Shown: positions 11,537 to 22,921 of the stretch, in pieces
Layout of the letters: each line of letters begins with the position of its first letter
Numbering within the stretch: position 1 is the stretch's first letter
From: Nilaparvata lugens
Taxonomy: Eukaryota; Arthropoda; Insecta; Hemiptera; Delphacidae
Length of the DNA: 64,000 nucleotides
Direction: 5' to 3'
NCBI RefSeq assembly: GCF_014356525.2
Contig: NC_052517.1
Span: forward strand, 7,650,601-7,714,600
Notes under the pieces: model-generated
Databases searched by the model: none
Told to the model about the DNA's origin: nothing
What the model saw: only the letters and a program-made list of their open reading frames with translations
Translations under genes and position numbers: made by a program

Positions 11537-11889
11537 GAGAAATGAATTGCTCTTTCTGTGACGTTACACAAGCTGTACAAACAAGATATTGATAGAAAAG
11601 ATAGAACGCGAATTTTGTTTCAACTTCTCATGAATGTTCCCACATTATAAGTTTGAAATACTGTATCCAATTGTGAGAATATTTCATGCTAAATTCTTGA
11701 TGCTAGAGAAATAAATTGCTATTTCTGTGACGTCACACAAGCTGTAGAAACAAAATAATATTGATTGATGAGAAGATAAAACACAAATTTTGCTTTAACA
11801 TCTCATTAATGTTTCCACATATTATATGTTTGAAATATCTAATTGTGAGAATATTAATTACTAAGCTGTGAATGCTAGAAGCTTCTTAT

Positions 11890-12180
11890 GTATTTATAAC
11901 TAGCAGGAAACCCGTGATTCGTAAGGGTTTATTTTAAAACTTGACAAACTGAAAACTTGACCGAGTAGAATCTTGAAGAGTTTGAAATAGGCCTAGAACC
12001 ATCCTCGGTTAATTAAGAATCTATTAAATATTATATATTATATATTATATATATATATATTATATATCTATTATATATTTAACATTTCAAGTCAATCAGT
12101 CCAGTAGTTGAGACGTGATGATGCGTCAAACATTATTATTTCTTATCCCCTACGTGTAGAAACCAGTTCTTTATTGTAGT
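11890..12180. repeat. R3 interspersed repeat, interrupted by AT run
   Basis: ACTAGCAGGAAACCCGTGAT ... TTGACAAACTGAAAACTTGA ... GTAGTTGAGACGTGATGATG ... CCCCTACGTGTAGAAACCAG. Related copies at 9730-9905 (truncated), 19050-19275 (inverted), 45304-45523, 60262-60485 and 60488-60716. Class not resolved; possibly a retroelement 3' end. Confidence 0.55.
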
Positions 12181-12181
12181 A

Positions 12182-12981
12182 CTAGCCGTCAGGCTCGCTT
12201 CGCTCGCTATAACCGTCTAGCCAGGGGGCTCCGCCCCCTGGACCCACAACTGAATCGTCCAGAAATGAGTTCAGCGGGCTCGCTTCGCCCGCCTGCATTT
12301 TTCATTTGAGCATGCTTCATTCCACCAGAAAGTCAAAGTACTGAGAAAAACGCTGATTTTGGGCGTATCTTTGATGAAATATTGAGTCACCTCATTAAAA
12401 CATTTTTAGACCCTACCTTAACCTCTGTCTAAAATTAGGACATTTTCTGTCTATTACTTGATGAAAGAACTGAGAAAACGCAAAAAACGCTTATTTTGGG
12501 CGTATCTTTGGCGTTATTTCAAATTCCTTCTAACACAACATTATTACACCCTAGCTTAGCTTCTGTACTAAATTTGAACAATTTCTATTCATTTGTTCTC
12601 GATAAATCTGAGAAAAAGCAAAAAAAAAAACAAAAAACGCTGGAATACGCTAATTCTGGGCGTATCTTTGACGTTATTGCAAATTCCTTCTAACACAGCA
12701 TTATTACACCCTAGCTGAGCTTCTGTACTAAATTTGAACATTTTCTGTTCATTTGTTCTCGATAAAGCTGAAAAAGCGCTAAGAAACGCTGGAAAAATGC
12801 AGATTTTTGGCGTATCTTTGGAAATTTTTCTAAATCCGTTCTTAGTGCGCCTTTAAAGGGCTAACTGAACATACCTACCAAATTTGAACGCTTTTGATCC
12901 GGTAGATTTTTAGTTCTGCGAGTGAGTGAGTGAGTGAGTGAGTGAGTGAGTCAGTGAGTGAGTGCCATTTCGCTTTTATAT
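12182..12981. repeat. R2 interspersed repeat with internal 150-180-bp units and (GTGA)n end
   Basis: Starts ACTAGCCGTCAGGCTCGCTT with a GC hairpin (CAGGGGGCTCCGCCCCCTG), then three to four tandem units each containing GGGCGTATCTTTG, and ends in a GAGT/GTGA microsatellite at 12919-12964 followed by GCCATTTCGCTTTTATA. Partner copies in the right arm: 18866-19020 (partial) and 19848-20518. Family unknown. Confidence 0.65.
12919..12964. repeat. (GAGT)n microsatellite
   Basis: About eleven GAGT units with one interruption; part of the R2 end. Confidence 0.9.
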
Positions 12982-13145
12982 TTGACTGTATACGATGTAC
13001 GTGTGAATAGCGTACGATACTCAAAAGTACCAGCATATCGCAAAACATAATTCTACAGTAGCTTACAAGATATAAAATATAGCCCACATATAGAAAGCTA
13101 GTACCATAATAAAGGAAAGAACTGGTTTCTACACGTAGGGGATAG

Positions 13146-13469
13146 GAAGTAATAATGTTTGCACTATAATATAGTCAGGTATTACTCCAATATCTTGCCA
13201 TTACTTGGCAAAAAATTGCAGATTTCTGTTCACAATTGACCAATTTCTGGTGACAAAATGACAGGAATATTTTCAAATAATAACAAAATGAAGATTTGCT
13301 CATGCCATGCAAATCATACAAAGTCATGCATATCGTTATACGATATTTGATTCACTTGTTGTCTGTCAGTGTTTTTTGTAAATAACATCTATGCTTTCCA
13401 TCTAAAACGTGCTGACAGTGTAGTTCTTGAACTATTTGGCAACAATGTGGAGGTGGAAAAGGATAGCGC
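13146..13469. other. AT-rich spacer, no gene seen
   Basis: Start of the spacer between the palindrome arms. No splice-bounded frame, RNA gene or clear repeat end. Confidence 0.5.
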
Positions 13470-13670
13470 TACAGTGAGGTCCACGTTATAAAGGCAGTGT
13501 TTGATTAGCAATGGTATTGCTATCTTTGTCTATCATTCAACGAAGCCGATAGCGATATCTCTTTCTCGATTTGCCCTGTTGCCAGATCGTCTTTTAACAA
13601 TGTAGAATTAATAATTAACAAAATATTAATTATAAAATTATTGAAAAATACAATCTATCGCTTAATTGTC
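13470..13670. mobile_element. M1-family MITE, one end only
   Basis: ACAGTGAGGTCCACGTTATA start with the usual TTTGATTAGCAATGGTATTG interior. Cut off by the next repeat (13671). Confidence 0.6.
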
Positions 13671-14070
13671 CGAGCGAAGTGAGGTCTAAGATTCAAGTCG
13701 ACGGTTTGGCATTTCTCTTAATGTTTAAATGTTTATATGTTGCGCATCTACGGCGAAACGCGGTAATAGATTTTCATGAAATTTGACAGGTATATCCCTT
13801 TTTTAATTGCGCATCGACGTATATACAAGGTTTTTGGAAATTTTGCATTTCAAGGATAATATAAAAGGATGAAAAAGGAGCCTCCTTCATACGCCAATAT
13901 TAGAGTAAAAATCAGACTATAGAATTATTCATCATAGATCAGCTGACAAGTGATTACACAGATGTGTGGAGAAGCCAGTCTATTGCTGTATTTCCATAAG
14001 GTCTATAGTTTCAATCAGGTACTTGTGGATGAGAATACTGCGTGAGGTCTACTGTTCACAGAACTACTAG
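13671..14070. repeat. M9 interspersed repeat
   Basis: From CGAGCGAAGTGAGGTCTAAG to GTTCACAGAACTACTAG, about 400 bp; includes GCATCGACGTATATACAAGG and TCAGCTGACAAGTG. A second copy is at 49690-50092 and a terminal scrap at about 38255-38282. Non-coding, class unknown. Confidence 0.65.
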
Positions 14071-14469
14071 TATAGTGGACCTTACTATACCTGCTTTGTC
14101 TAATGACGGACAAGGATAGCCAGCTCTGCAACGATTTGGCAAAAATGTGGAGGTAAAAAAGGATAGAGCCATGTGCTTTGTCTGTAGACAGACAAGGATA
14201 GCAACACCAATGTAGAACAGGTGCTCACTTTATAAGGTGGAAAGTATAGCTTTGTTTCAAGGATTTCAGAGAGATTGATGGTTTCAGGCACTACAATGGG
14301 TAGACGCTCACATGAGTTGGTCTTTGAAAATGAGAGTGACGAAGGTCTGATTTTATCAGATGATTATTTGCTCGGTGAGAAGGGGGGGACATACACCGAT
14401 TGCGCCCATCGGTCAAATGGGAGTGACACATGGCTCCTATACACACGTACATTGTTTACGTCGTGACGT

Positions 14470-14556
14470 CATCACAGTAGGCAAAGAAGAAGGACAGAAG
14501 AAAGTAGAAGAAAAAGAAGGAGTAAAGAGAAGGAAGAGGAGAAGGAGAAGATAGAG
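14470..14556. repeat. Polypurine tract
   Basis: About 80 bases almost entirely A/G on the plus strand (GAAGAAGGACAGAAG ... GGAAGAGGAGAAGG). Low complexity. Confidence 0.85.
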
Positions 14557-14809
14557 GTATAGTTTTGAACAATATGTGATCCTACTTACCCAACCATACC
14601 ATAGCCCTATTACCATAGGTAAGGAAAGTATTGCTTTCCAAAAAAATTTAAGGTACCCTAATTTCATGTTTTCTATACGTTTCATTACTTTCCTTGCCCT
14701 ATTACCATAGGTAAGGAAAGTATTGCTTTCCGAAAAAAATTAGGGTACCCGAATTTCTATACGTTTCAAGGTCCCCTGAGTCCAAAAAGGTGGTTTTTGG
14801 GTATTGGTC

Positions 14810-14814
<5 letters not shown>

Positions 14815-14868
<54 letters not shown>
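14815..14868. repeat. (GT)n microsatellite
   Basis: About 27 GT units within the left terminal arm. The opposite arm has a shorter AC run near 17897-17925. Confidence 0.95.
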
Positions 14869-14872
<4 letters not shown>

Positions 14873-15892
14873 ATGAGTGTATGTGCGTCTGTGTACACGA
14901 TATCTCATCTCCCAATTAACGGAATGACTTGAAATTCGGAACTTAAGGTCCTTACACTATAAGGATTCGACACGAACAATTTCGATCAAATGCGATTCAA
15001 GATGGCGTCTAAAATGGCGAAAACGTTGTCAAAAACAGGGTTTTTCGCGATTTTCTCTAAAATGGCTCCAACGATTTTAATCAAATTCATACTCGAAATA
15101 GTCATCGATAAGCTCTATAAACTGCCACAAGTCCCATATCTGTAAAAATTTCGGGAGCTCCGCCTCATCAATGCAGAGTTCGATTTTAGATTCCCAATTA
15201 TCAGGCTTCAGATACGATTTAAACAAAAACAATCGAGTGGAGTAGATTGAGCATGAAAATCTTTACAATTAACGTTCAGTAACATTATCACCTAAAATTG
15301 AAAATAAGCTTTAAATACGAGAAAATGTGATTATTCAATTGCAAATTATTGGGGATTCTATTAAATGATTCACTATGAAGAGATAGCAGACCTAATGTGT
15401 GTCTCCAGCGTTATTGCCCTGTCACCAGCTGGCTCAAATCTTTGAATGTAGACTTGAGATTCGCGGGAACACTAGCGTCAGGTGATCAATTTTCATAACG
15501 GCAAGGAAAGTTGTGTGAGTGCGCCACACCAGATTTTTATGTAAATAAATACCTAAAACAATAAAAAAAATCTGATGTGGTACACTCACACAACTTTCCT
15601 TGCTTATTGAACTGTAAGCCTCATTCTTAAACGAGAATAATTTAGGGGAATAACATAATGATGATTGGCGGCAGCATATTTGCAACTACGATCAGACTAC
15701 TGTATATGTGTATATATAATTGTTTTCAGAGTACTTTTTCCTTTGTGTAAATTGTGAAATTCGATGATTTTTTAAAGTCGTCAACTACAGATTAAATATC
15801 TTGACTATGACTGTGTTCTTTTTATAAACTGCTCTACCTACCTACCTCATGCACGAGAAGGAGGTTACAAAGTCCATTTCTCAAGGATGGGG

Positions 15893-16955
15893 TGGACCTA
15901 CCATCAGTTTCCCAGGAAAAAGACTCATGCTAGTTGATAGAGCTGATAAATAACTATACAGGGTATGAATTTGAAAAAAATCGCTAGAGCCATTTTTGAG
16001 AAAATCGTGAAAAACATGGTTTTTCAGTAACTGCCATTTTTCTCAAGAATATTACGGAGCTCCTGCAATTTTTCCAGAAACGAGACTCATATCAGTTGAT
16101 AGGGCTGATATGTATGAATTCGTATGGTTTTTGTTGGTGGGGATTCCCTTGCGGGAAGGTCCCACCGCCTGAATATAAAATTTAAGCCGTCAACGGGCCT
16201 TACGACTGTCATACTTCAGCCGGGACCGACAGTTTAACATGCCCATCCCACGGGAGTGATCTAGTTAAAAAACTTTTGGTATTGAGAGGGTTTGAACCCG
16301 GGATCTCTATGCTGTTACGCAAGCACTCTATCCACTAGGCCATGAATCACTCCATGATAGGGCTTATTAATAGCTATCCAAGGTATAAATTTGAATCGTT
16401 GGAGCCGTTTTCGAGAAAACCGTGAAAAACATGGTTTTTTAGTCACTATCCGCCATTTTTCTCAAGAATATTACGGAGCTCCTAAACTTTTCTCAGGAAT
16501 GAGACTCATGCCAGTTGATAGGGCTTATAAATAGCTATCCATGGTATAAATTTGAAGAAAATCGTTAGAGCCGTTTTCGAGAAAAACGTGAAAAACATGG
16601 TTTTTTGGTCATTATCCGGCATTTTTCTCAAGAATATTACGGAGCTCCTGAAATTTTCCCAGATATGATACTCATGCCAGTTGATAGGGCTTATAAATAG
16701 CAATCCATGGTATAAATTTGAAGAAAATCGTTAGAGCCATTTTCGAGAAAACCGTGGAAAACATGTTTTTTTAGTCATTATCCGCCATTTTTCTCAAGAA
16801 TATTACGGAGCTCCTGAAATTTTCCCAGAAATGGGACTCATGCCAGTTGATAGGGCTTATAAATAGCTATCCATGGTATAAATTCGAAGAAAATCGTTAG
16901 AGCCGTTCTCGAGAAAACCGTGAAAACATGGTTTTTTAGTAATTATCCGCCATTT
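15893..16955. repeat. 166-bp tandem array
   Basis: The phrase ATTACGGAGCTCCT recurs near 16052, 16471, 16637 and 16803: a 166-bp period, with one interval enlarged by a SINE. Units contain GATAGGGCTTATAAATAGC and GTGAAAAACATGG. About five to six units. Confidence 0.85.
16107..16354 (-). mobile_element. tRNA-derived SINE inserted in the satellite (family S2)
   Basis: On the minus strand the head has an A-box-like TGGCCTAGTGGATAGAG and a B-box-like GGGTTCAAACCC; the body has GTCGGTCCCGGCTGAAG and ACAGTCGTAAGGCCCG. It is flanked by a 10-bp direct repeat TGATAGGGCT (16097-16106 and 16355-16364), and the other satellite units give the uninterrupted site. Not a functional tRNA: the acceptor stem does not close and it continues into SINE body. 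Confidence 0.8.
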
Positions 16956-18061
16956 TTTCTTGAATTGAATTTTATTGATTTTCTTAATGTCGGATCCTCA
17001 TGGTATAAGGACCTTAAGTTTAGAATTTCAAGTCAATCGGTTAATTAGGAATGGAGTTATCGTGTTCACAGACATACACACATACACACACACACAGACC
17101 AACACCCAAAAATCATGTTTTTGGACTCAGGGGGCGTTGAAACGTATAGAAAACTTGAAATTAGGGTACCTAAATTTTTTTTGGACAGCAATACTTTCCT
17201 TACCTATGGTAAATTGGTAATAGGGCAAGGAAAGTGAAAATCTGGTGTGGCGTACTCACACAACTTTCCTAGCCGTTATGAAAATTGATCAACTGACGCT
17301 AGTGTTCACGCACATCTCAAGTCTACTATTCAAAGATCTGAGCCAGCTGGTGACAGAACAATAACGCTGGAGACACACGAGGTCTGCTATCTCTTCATAG
17401 TGAATGATTTAATAGAATCAACAGTTGCCAACAGTTTGCAATTGAATAATCACATATTTTCAATTTTAGGTGAAAATGTTACTGAACATCAATTGTGGAG
17501 ATTTTCATGCTTAAACGTTTTCGCTTAGAATTTTTTTGTTTAAATTGTATCCGAAGCCTGATAATTGGGGAATCCAAAATGAAACTTCGCATATATGTGG
17601 CGGAGCTCCTGAAATTTGTACAGATATGGGACTTGTGATAGTTGATAGAGCTTACCAATGATTATTCTAAGTATGAATTTGATCGAAATCATTGGAGCCG
17701 TTTTCGATAAAATCGCGAAAAACCCTGTTTTAGACAATATTTTTGCCATTTTAGCCGCCATCTTAAATTGGATCTGATTGAAATTGTTTGTGTCTGATCT
17801 TTATATTGTGAGGACCTTAAGTTCCAAATTTCAAGTAATTCCGTTAATTGTGAGATGAAATATCCTGTACACAGACGCGCATACACTCATACACACACAC
17901 ACACACAAACACACACAAACACACACATACAGACCAATACCCAGAAACCACTTTTTTGGACTCAAGGGACCTTGATACATATAGAAATATAGAAATTGAG
18001 GTACCTTAATTTTTTCGGAAAGCAATACTTTCCTTACCTATGATAATAGGGCAAGGAAAGT

Positions 18062-18215
18062 AAAAAATATATAGACCGGTATCTCAGTCTATTTCAGAAA
18101 CATCCTGTATAAAACACAATTTGGAGATAGATAACATAGAGAAAAGATAGCATAAGAAGATGGTAAATGTTCCAAATTTGAAGCTGAAGTTAAATGCTGG
18201 AAACCTCCCCGAAGA
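18062..18215. repeat. Flank shared with 39062-39215
   Basis: ATCTCAGTCTATTTCAGAAA, CATCCTGTATAAAACACAAT and CATAGAGAAAAGATAGCATA follow the TIR end both here and at 39062. The match therefore extends beyond the element boundary. Confidence 0.65.
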
Positions 18216-18270
18216 CTTCTGCTATAATAGTGAGGTCACTTTTTTAGGTCATCTGTTAACTGGAGTCGAT

Positions 18271-18860
18271 CACTGTCTATTATTAGTGTGTTGTTGGGAG
18301 TGAAAGAGTGTAAGAAGGGCACAGTATGATAGACTACCAGCGTCACATAGCTTCACCAAAAACAACTACTAGGACTATCGGCTTCAGTTAACACTCACAT
18401 TTGCAACATAGACACCCTATACACTGTCTATTATTAGTGTGTTGTTGGGAGTGTGAGAGTGTAAGAAGGGCACAGTATGAGAGACTACCAGCGTCACATA
18501 GCTTCACCAAAAACAACTACTAGGACTATCGGCTTCAGTTAACACTCACATTTGCAACATAGACACCCTTTAGACTGTCTATTATTAGTATGTTGTTGAG
18601 AGTAAAAGAGTGTAAGAAGGGCACAGTATGAGAGACTACCAGCGTCACATAGCTTCACCAAAAACAACTACTAGGACTATCGGCTTCAGTTAACAGTCAC
18701 ATTTGCAACATAAACGCCCTATACCATGGCATAGTATCACCACAACATGATACAGTATCAACACAATATGATACAGTATCAGCTTAACTTGATACACATG
18801 TTTTTGGGAGTTTGAGAAGGGCACAGTATGAGAGACTACCAGCGTCACATAGCTTCACCT
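18271..18860. repeat. 151-bp tandem array related to the M2 MITE
   Basis: ACTGTCTATTATTAG starts near 18271, 18422 and 18573, with a partial fourth unit. The unit carries AGAGACTACCAGCGTCACA and GGACTATCGGCTTCAG, closely matching the interior of the M2 MITEs (AGAGACTACGAGCGTCACA, GACTATCGGCTTGAG). Confidence 0.8.
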
Positions 18861-19444
18861 TTTATGACTTTCTGATGGAATGAAGCATGCTCAAATGAAA
18901 AATGCAGGCAGGCGAAGCGATCCCGCTGATCTCATTTCTGGGCCATCCAGTCGGGGGTCCAGGGGGCGGAGCCCCCTGGCTAGACGGATATGGCGAGCGA
19001 AGCGAGCCTGACGGCTAGTACTTTAATGAAGGAAAGAGGCTAGTACTATAATAAAGGAAAGAACTGGTTTCTACACGTAGGGGATAGGAAAATTATGTTT
19101 GACGCATCATCACGTCTCAACTACTGGACTGATTAACTTGAAATATTGCATATAGATTCTTAATTAACCGAGGATGGTTATAGGGCTATTTCAAACTCTT
19201 CAAGATTCTACTCGGTCAAGTTTTCAGTTTGTCAAGTTTTAAAATAAACCCTTACGGATCACGGGTTTCCTGCTAGTTATAAATACATAAGAAGCTATTT
19301 TAGCGTTCACAGTTTAGCATAAAATATTCTTATTTAGAAATATTTCTCCATCATCAAACATTTAGCATGAAATATTCTCACAATTAGATATTTCAAAAGT
19401 ATGTACACCTTGTGTGACGTCACAGAAAGAGCAATTTATTTCTC

Positions 19445-19821
19445 TATAGTGAGGTCCACGTTATAATGGCATTGTTTGATTGCCAATTGTATTGCTATCC
19501 CTGTCTATCATCCAACAAAGCTGATATCGATATCTCTTTCTCTCTTTGCTCAGTTGCCAGATCGACAAAGTAGAATTAATAATTAATTAACAAAATATTT
19601 TTCATACTTAATTATGAAAATTCATAATGAAATGATTGAAAAATATAATTTCGTGTTTAATAAAAAATAATTGTTTATTTTGAACGAGAATGAACAGTTA
19701 ATATTGAATCAATAAACCTGTATCAGCTACAACTGTCTATAAAAGGCATTGACAAGACAGATGATCGGCAACGTTGTTCTGCTATCTTTCTCCACTGCCA
19801 TTATAACGTGGACCTCAATTT
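19445..19821. mobile_element. M1-family MITE (long form)
   Basis: TATAGTGAGGTCCACGTTAT ... ATAACGTGGACCTCAATTTA, about 377 bp; counterpart of 9102-9370. Next to it, TGCTAAATGC TTAA on the minus strand is the empty piggyBac site. Confidence 0.75.
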
Positions 19822-19847
19822 AGCATTAAGCATTTAGCATCTATATA

Positions 19848-20518
19848 TATATAAAAGCGAAATGGCACTCACTCACTCACTCACTCACTCACTCACTCAC
19901 TCGCAAAACTAAAAATCTACCGGACCAAAAACGTTCAAATTTGGTAGGTATGTTCAGTTGGCCCTTTAGAGGCGCACTAAGAAATCTTTTGGCAATATTT
20001 TAACTCTAAGGGTTGTTTTTAAGGGTTTAAAGTTCGTCTTTTAGCATGTATATTCTTCTTCTCCCAATCTCTTGATTATGATTGAAATTTCCATATCATA
20101 TGTTACTATAGAACTATAATCTAGATAGAGTACCTCCGCGAAACAGTTGTTAACTGGCAACTAATTAATAATTTTGTCAGGTTGGCATTAAGTTGAGTTG
20201 ACTTTGTTAGGTTGGCACCAAGTTGAAGATTTAAATGCATTTATCGCGGAAAAAATTGATTGGGCACTGCTACTTCAATCCTGGGATATCATAATTACTA
20301 GCCGTTAGGCTCGCTTCGCTCGCCATATCCGTTTAGCCAGACGTTTAGTCTAGACCCCCGACTGGATTGTCCTAACATATGAAAAAAATGCTGAAATGAA
20401 AAATGCAGGCGAGCGAAGCGAGCCTGCTGATCTCATTCCTGGACGATCCAGTCGGGGGTCCAGGGGCGGAGCCCCCTGGCTAGACGGATATGGCGAGCGA
20501 AGCGAGCCTGACGGCTAG
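19848..20518. repeat. R2 repeat, right-arm insertion
   Basis: Starts with the AAAGCGAAATGGCACTCAC microsatellite end and ends CGAGCCTGACGGCTAGT, with two copies of the GC-rich hairpin region. The left arm lacks an insertion at this point, so it is later than the inverted duplication. Confidence 0.65.
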
Positions 20519-21828
20519 TGATAAATATTCTCACAATAAGATATTTCAAACCTAGGCTATAATTTGGAAACATTCATGAAAAGTTAAAACATCCAAGTTT
20601 GTGTTTTATCTTCTCATCTATCAATATTTTGTTTGTACAGCTTGTGTGACGTCACAGAAAGAGCAATTCAATTCTCTAGCATTAAGCATTTAGCATGAAA
20701 TATTCTCACAATTAGATATTTCTGTGGAAAAATACGTATACTGTGGAAAAATTAATGTAACGTTGAAAAAAAAATTTTTTTTCTCATCAATCAATACCTT
20801 GTTTGTACAGCTTGTGTGACGTCACAGAAAGAGCAATTTATTTATGCAAAATGCGTCCTTGAAATGGCTTCAATTATCCATTTTCAGTAGTGAAATTCAC
20901 TGCTAACAGACAGCGTTGTTTGTATGGGGAACATTGATAAAACTCATGCAAAAATCTGACAGCTGGAGTGATTCTCACTACAGACATTTTCTCAACAGTC
21001 TGTCAGCATTGTTTGTGTGTGAAGCATTGATGTTAATCATAGGAAATACTGACAGATTAGAGTGAATTTCCCTATTGAAAATAGACATCATTCTATACTC
21101 TTGGCAAAACAGCATGTATAAATTAAGAGAATTATTGTATTATCTTGCTTCAACGTTATTCCCACGGAATAAATATACCATAGTAGAGTAGTGCTTCTCT
21201 ACTCTGTGGTTATTCCTAAAGCAGATCTGTGTTGAAAATTGTCTTTGGTAGTTGGATTCAATATTAGCACACATTTTTACAACTCCAACTCTTCACTTTG
21301 GCTCAAACTTTGTAAACTCTAGTAAAACTTGAATCTTGGAACCTCTTTTCGAATTAGAAACTTGGATTTGAATCTTTACTTGCAACTGGAAAACTTGGGA
21401 AATGAAAGTTCTATTCTATTTTAAAGCATCTGCTTTTCTTATCTTATATGTATTTATGGTAAGTTTTCTTAAATAAAAAAAGTTTTGTTCCATATTCAAC
21501 TTATTCTATTGATTAGATTATTTATTTATTCATTGAACGGGCGTTAGCGAGTTCTCACTTTTGATATACTGAAGGCCAAAGTCGTTGTCCGTCTGTTTGT
21601 CTGTTCTACAATAACTTTAGAAAGAATTGATAAATCAGCTTCAAATATTTTGAACACGTATTCTTCGAACCTTTATACAGGTCAAGTTCGTTGGACAACA
21701 AAATTGACTCGCTCCTGCGTCCTTTTTCAGGATATAACAGATAACATTGAAAGTGCATAAGAAAAAAATTGTTAAGCTGCGTTTACACCAAAGTATTAAC
21801 AAAATGTTAATAACTTGATCCTTATAGA

Positions 21829-21903
21829 TTCTATTATATTGAACATAACTTATCATACACATGATGAACATATGTGTTTGTCAAGTTCCGTTCAATCTAA
21901 TAG
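21829..21903. mobile_element. Small palindrome, partner of 6993-7069
   Basis: TTCTATTATATTGAACATAA ... GTTCCGTTCAATCTAATAG; slightly more decayed than the left-arm copy. Confidence 0.7.
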
Positions 21904-22166
21904 CAACTATATAAATTATTATTATAGTCCGGCGCAAATGTCATGAATAAAGGCACTCCGTGGTCATTTTTGGGTAACAGCCGTGGAAGATGTCTCAATT
22001 TCTTCATTAGGTCTAGCATAAGAAGGATCGTGATGATTATAAGTCGAAATCATAGGCAAAAACCTCGGAAACAAGATGGCCGCCAAAATTTTCAGGGTTT
22101 TGCTGTATCTCTTGTATTTTAATCAACGTTCAAGATATTCACCGTAATTGTAGACGAAAATATTTT

Positions 22167-22921
22167 TTTCCTCCACCTACTGTCTAAAGTACTTACTTTA
22201 CCCCCTGAAACCTAATACTAAAGTGTCACTTTTTCGCTCTCGGTAGTAAAAAACAGAAAAACTCCCTAGGGAATAAAAGTGACTCCATTTAAATAACATG
22301 TGGAGCTTCTCTATTTTGAAACTTACATTGTAATAGGTTAGAAGGTCTAAGCTCAGATGAGAAAGCATAATAGAGGTGTCTGTCATTGAGTCAACTGAAT
22401 TCAATACCACAACCAGAAATTTGATTAACTCATGAAATTTATGTTTGTATGATAATTATTATTCTTAATATTAGTAGACGATAAAAATTTATACAATTTT
22501 TAAAATATTTTATTCTATTCAAAATACCAGCCAACAAAAAATATTGTTGATCTGCAATTCAAATCTGAACCGCGTGATCTGGAATCAGCCATTTTTGGTA
22601 GCTGCTCAGCTGATATAATTGTTACAACTTTTGCCGATAGATTGCGCAATCGGCAGTGCCAATCAGACAACCGGTTTTTAGGTTTTAGATTTAGGTTATG
22701 TTGTTGGGACTCATTGTCACCAATACGTAAGTTATTAGAATGATTTTATTTGCAGTTTCTATAAAAAATGTAGATGGAGGAAAAATGTTGTGTACATCAC
22801 GAGCGAAAAATACTTTTCTCACTCAGGAAAATTGCTGCCCTCGGCTTCGCCTCGGGCTTCAAACTTTTCCCACAGGGAGAAAAAATCGTACTTTTCACTC
22901 TAGATATACAAATAACTATTT
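22167..22921 (-). repeat. R1 repeat, right-arm copy
   Basis: Reverse of 5971-6728, with CCTCCACCTACTGTC at its start and ATACAAATAACTATTTA at its end; retains the ACGTAAGTT motif. Confidence 0.75.

Larger units (their letters stand above)
9906..12072. repeat. 2159-bp tandem duplication, unit 2
   Basis: Second copy of 7747-9905, meeting it in an (AT)n run (9868-9905) and ending in another AT run at about 12030-12070. Slippage or recombination at these AT tracts is a plausible cause. Confidence 0.9.
1..13145. repeat. Left arm of giant imperfect inverted duplication
   Basis: Read on the minus strand, this stretch matches about 18866-36860 in order: last exon, intron, first exon, the R1 repeat, a 0.75-kb MITE, a second R1, a small palindrome, a region with TGACGTCA motifs, then the GTGA-rich repeat. 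Gaps in the match are later insertions: the 275-bp array and the TTAA-flanked MITEs here; the LTR element, a second R2 copy and a MITE in the other arm. Coding exons diverge by about 12% at the protein level, so this is not a simple read-through artefact of one molecule. The inner boundary is approximate. Confidence 0.8.
14687..18061. mobile_element. 3.4-kb TIR element with long inverted arms
   Basis: Starts ACTTTCCTTGCCCTATTACC and ends in its near-perfect reverse complement (GGTAAGGAAAGT-type text within ATAATAGGGCAAGGAAAGT). The two arms, about 14687-15540 and 17225-18061, are inverted over more than 800 bp and include GT/AC microsatellites. Between them sit a 166-bp tandem array and another nested copy of the end (about 17095-17235). 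No transposase frame, so it is non-autonomous. A loose copy of one end is at 14602-14686 and another at 38530-39061. Confidence 0.75.

Noticed and set aside
16270..16350. Apparent tRNA gene (A and B boxes)
   Set aside because: It continues into a SINE body, has a target duplication, and the stems do not close as a proper tRNA.
18271..18722. Regularly spaced repeats that could suggest a CRISPR-like array
   Set aside because: Units are uniform without unique spacers, and the genome is clearly eukaryotic.
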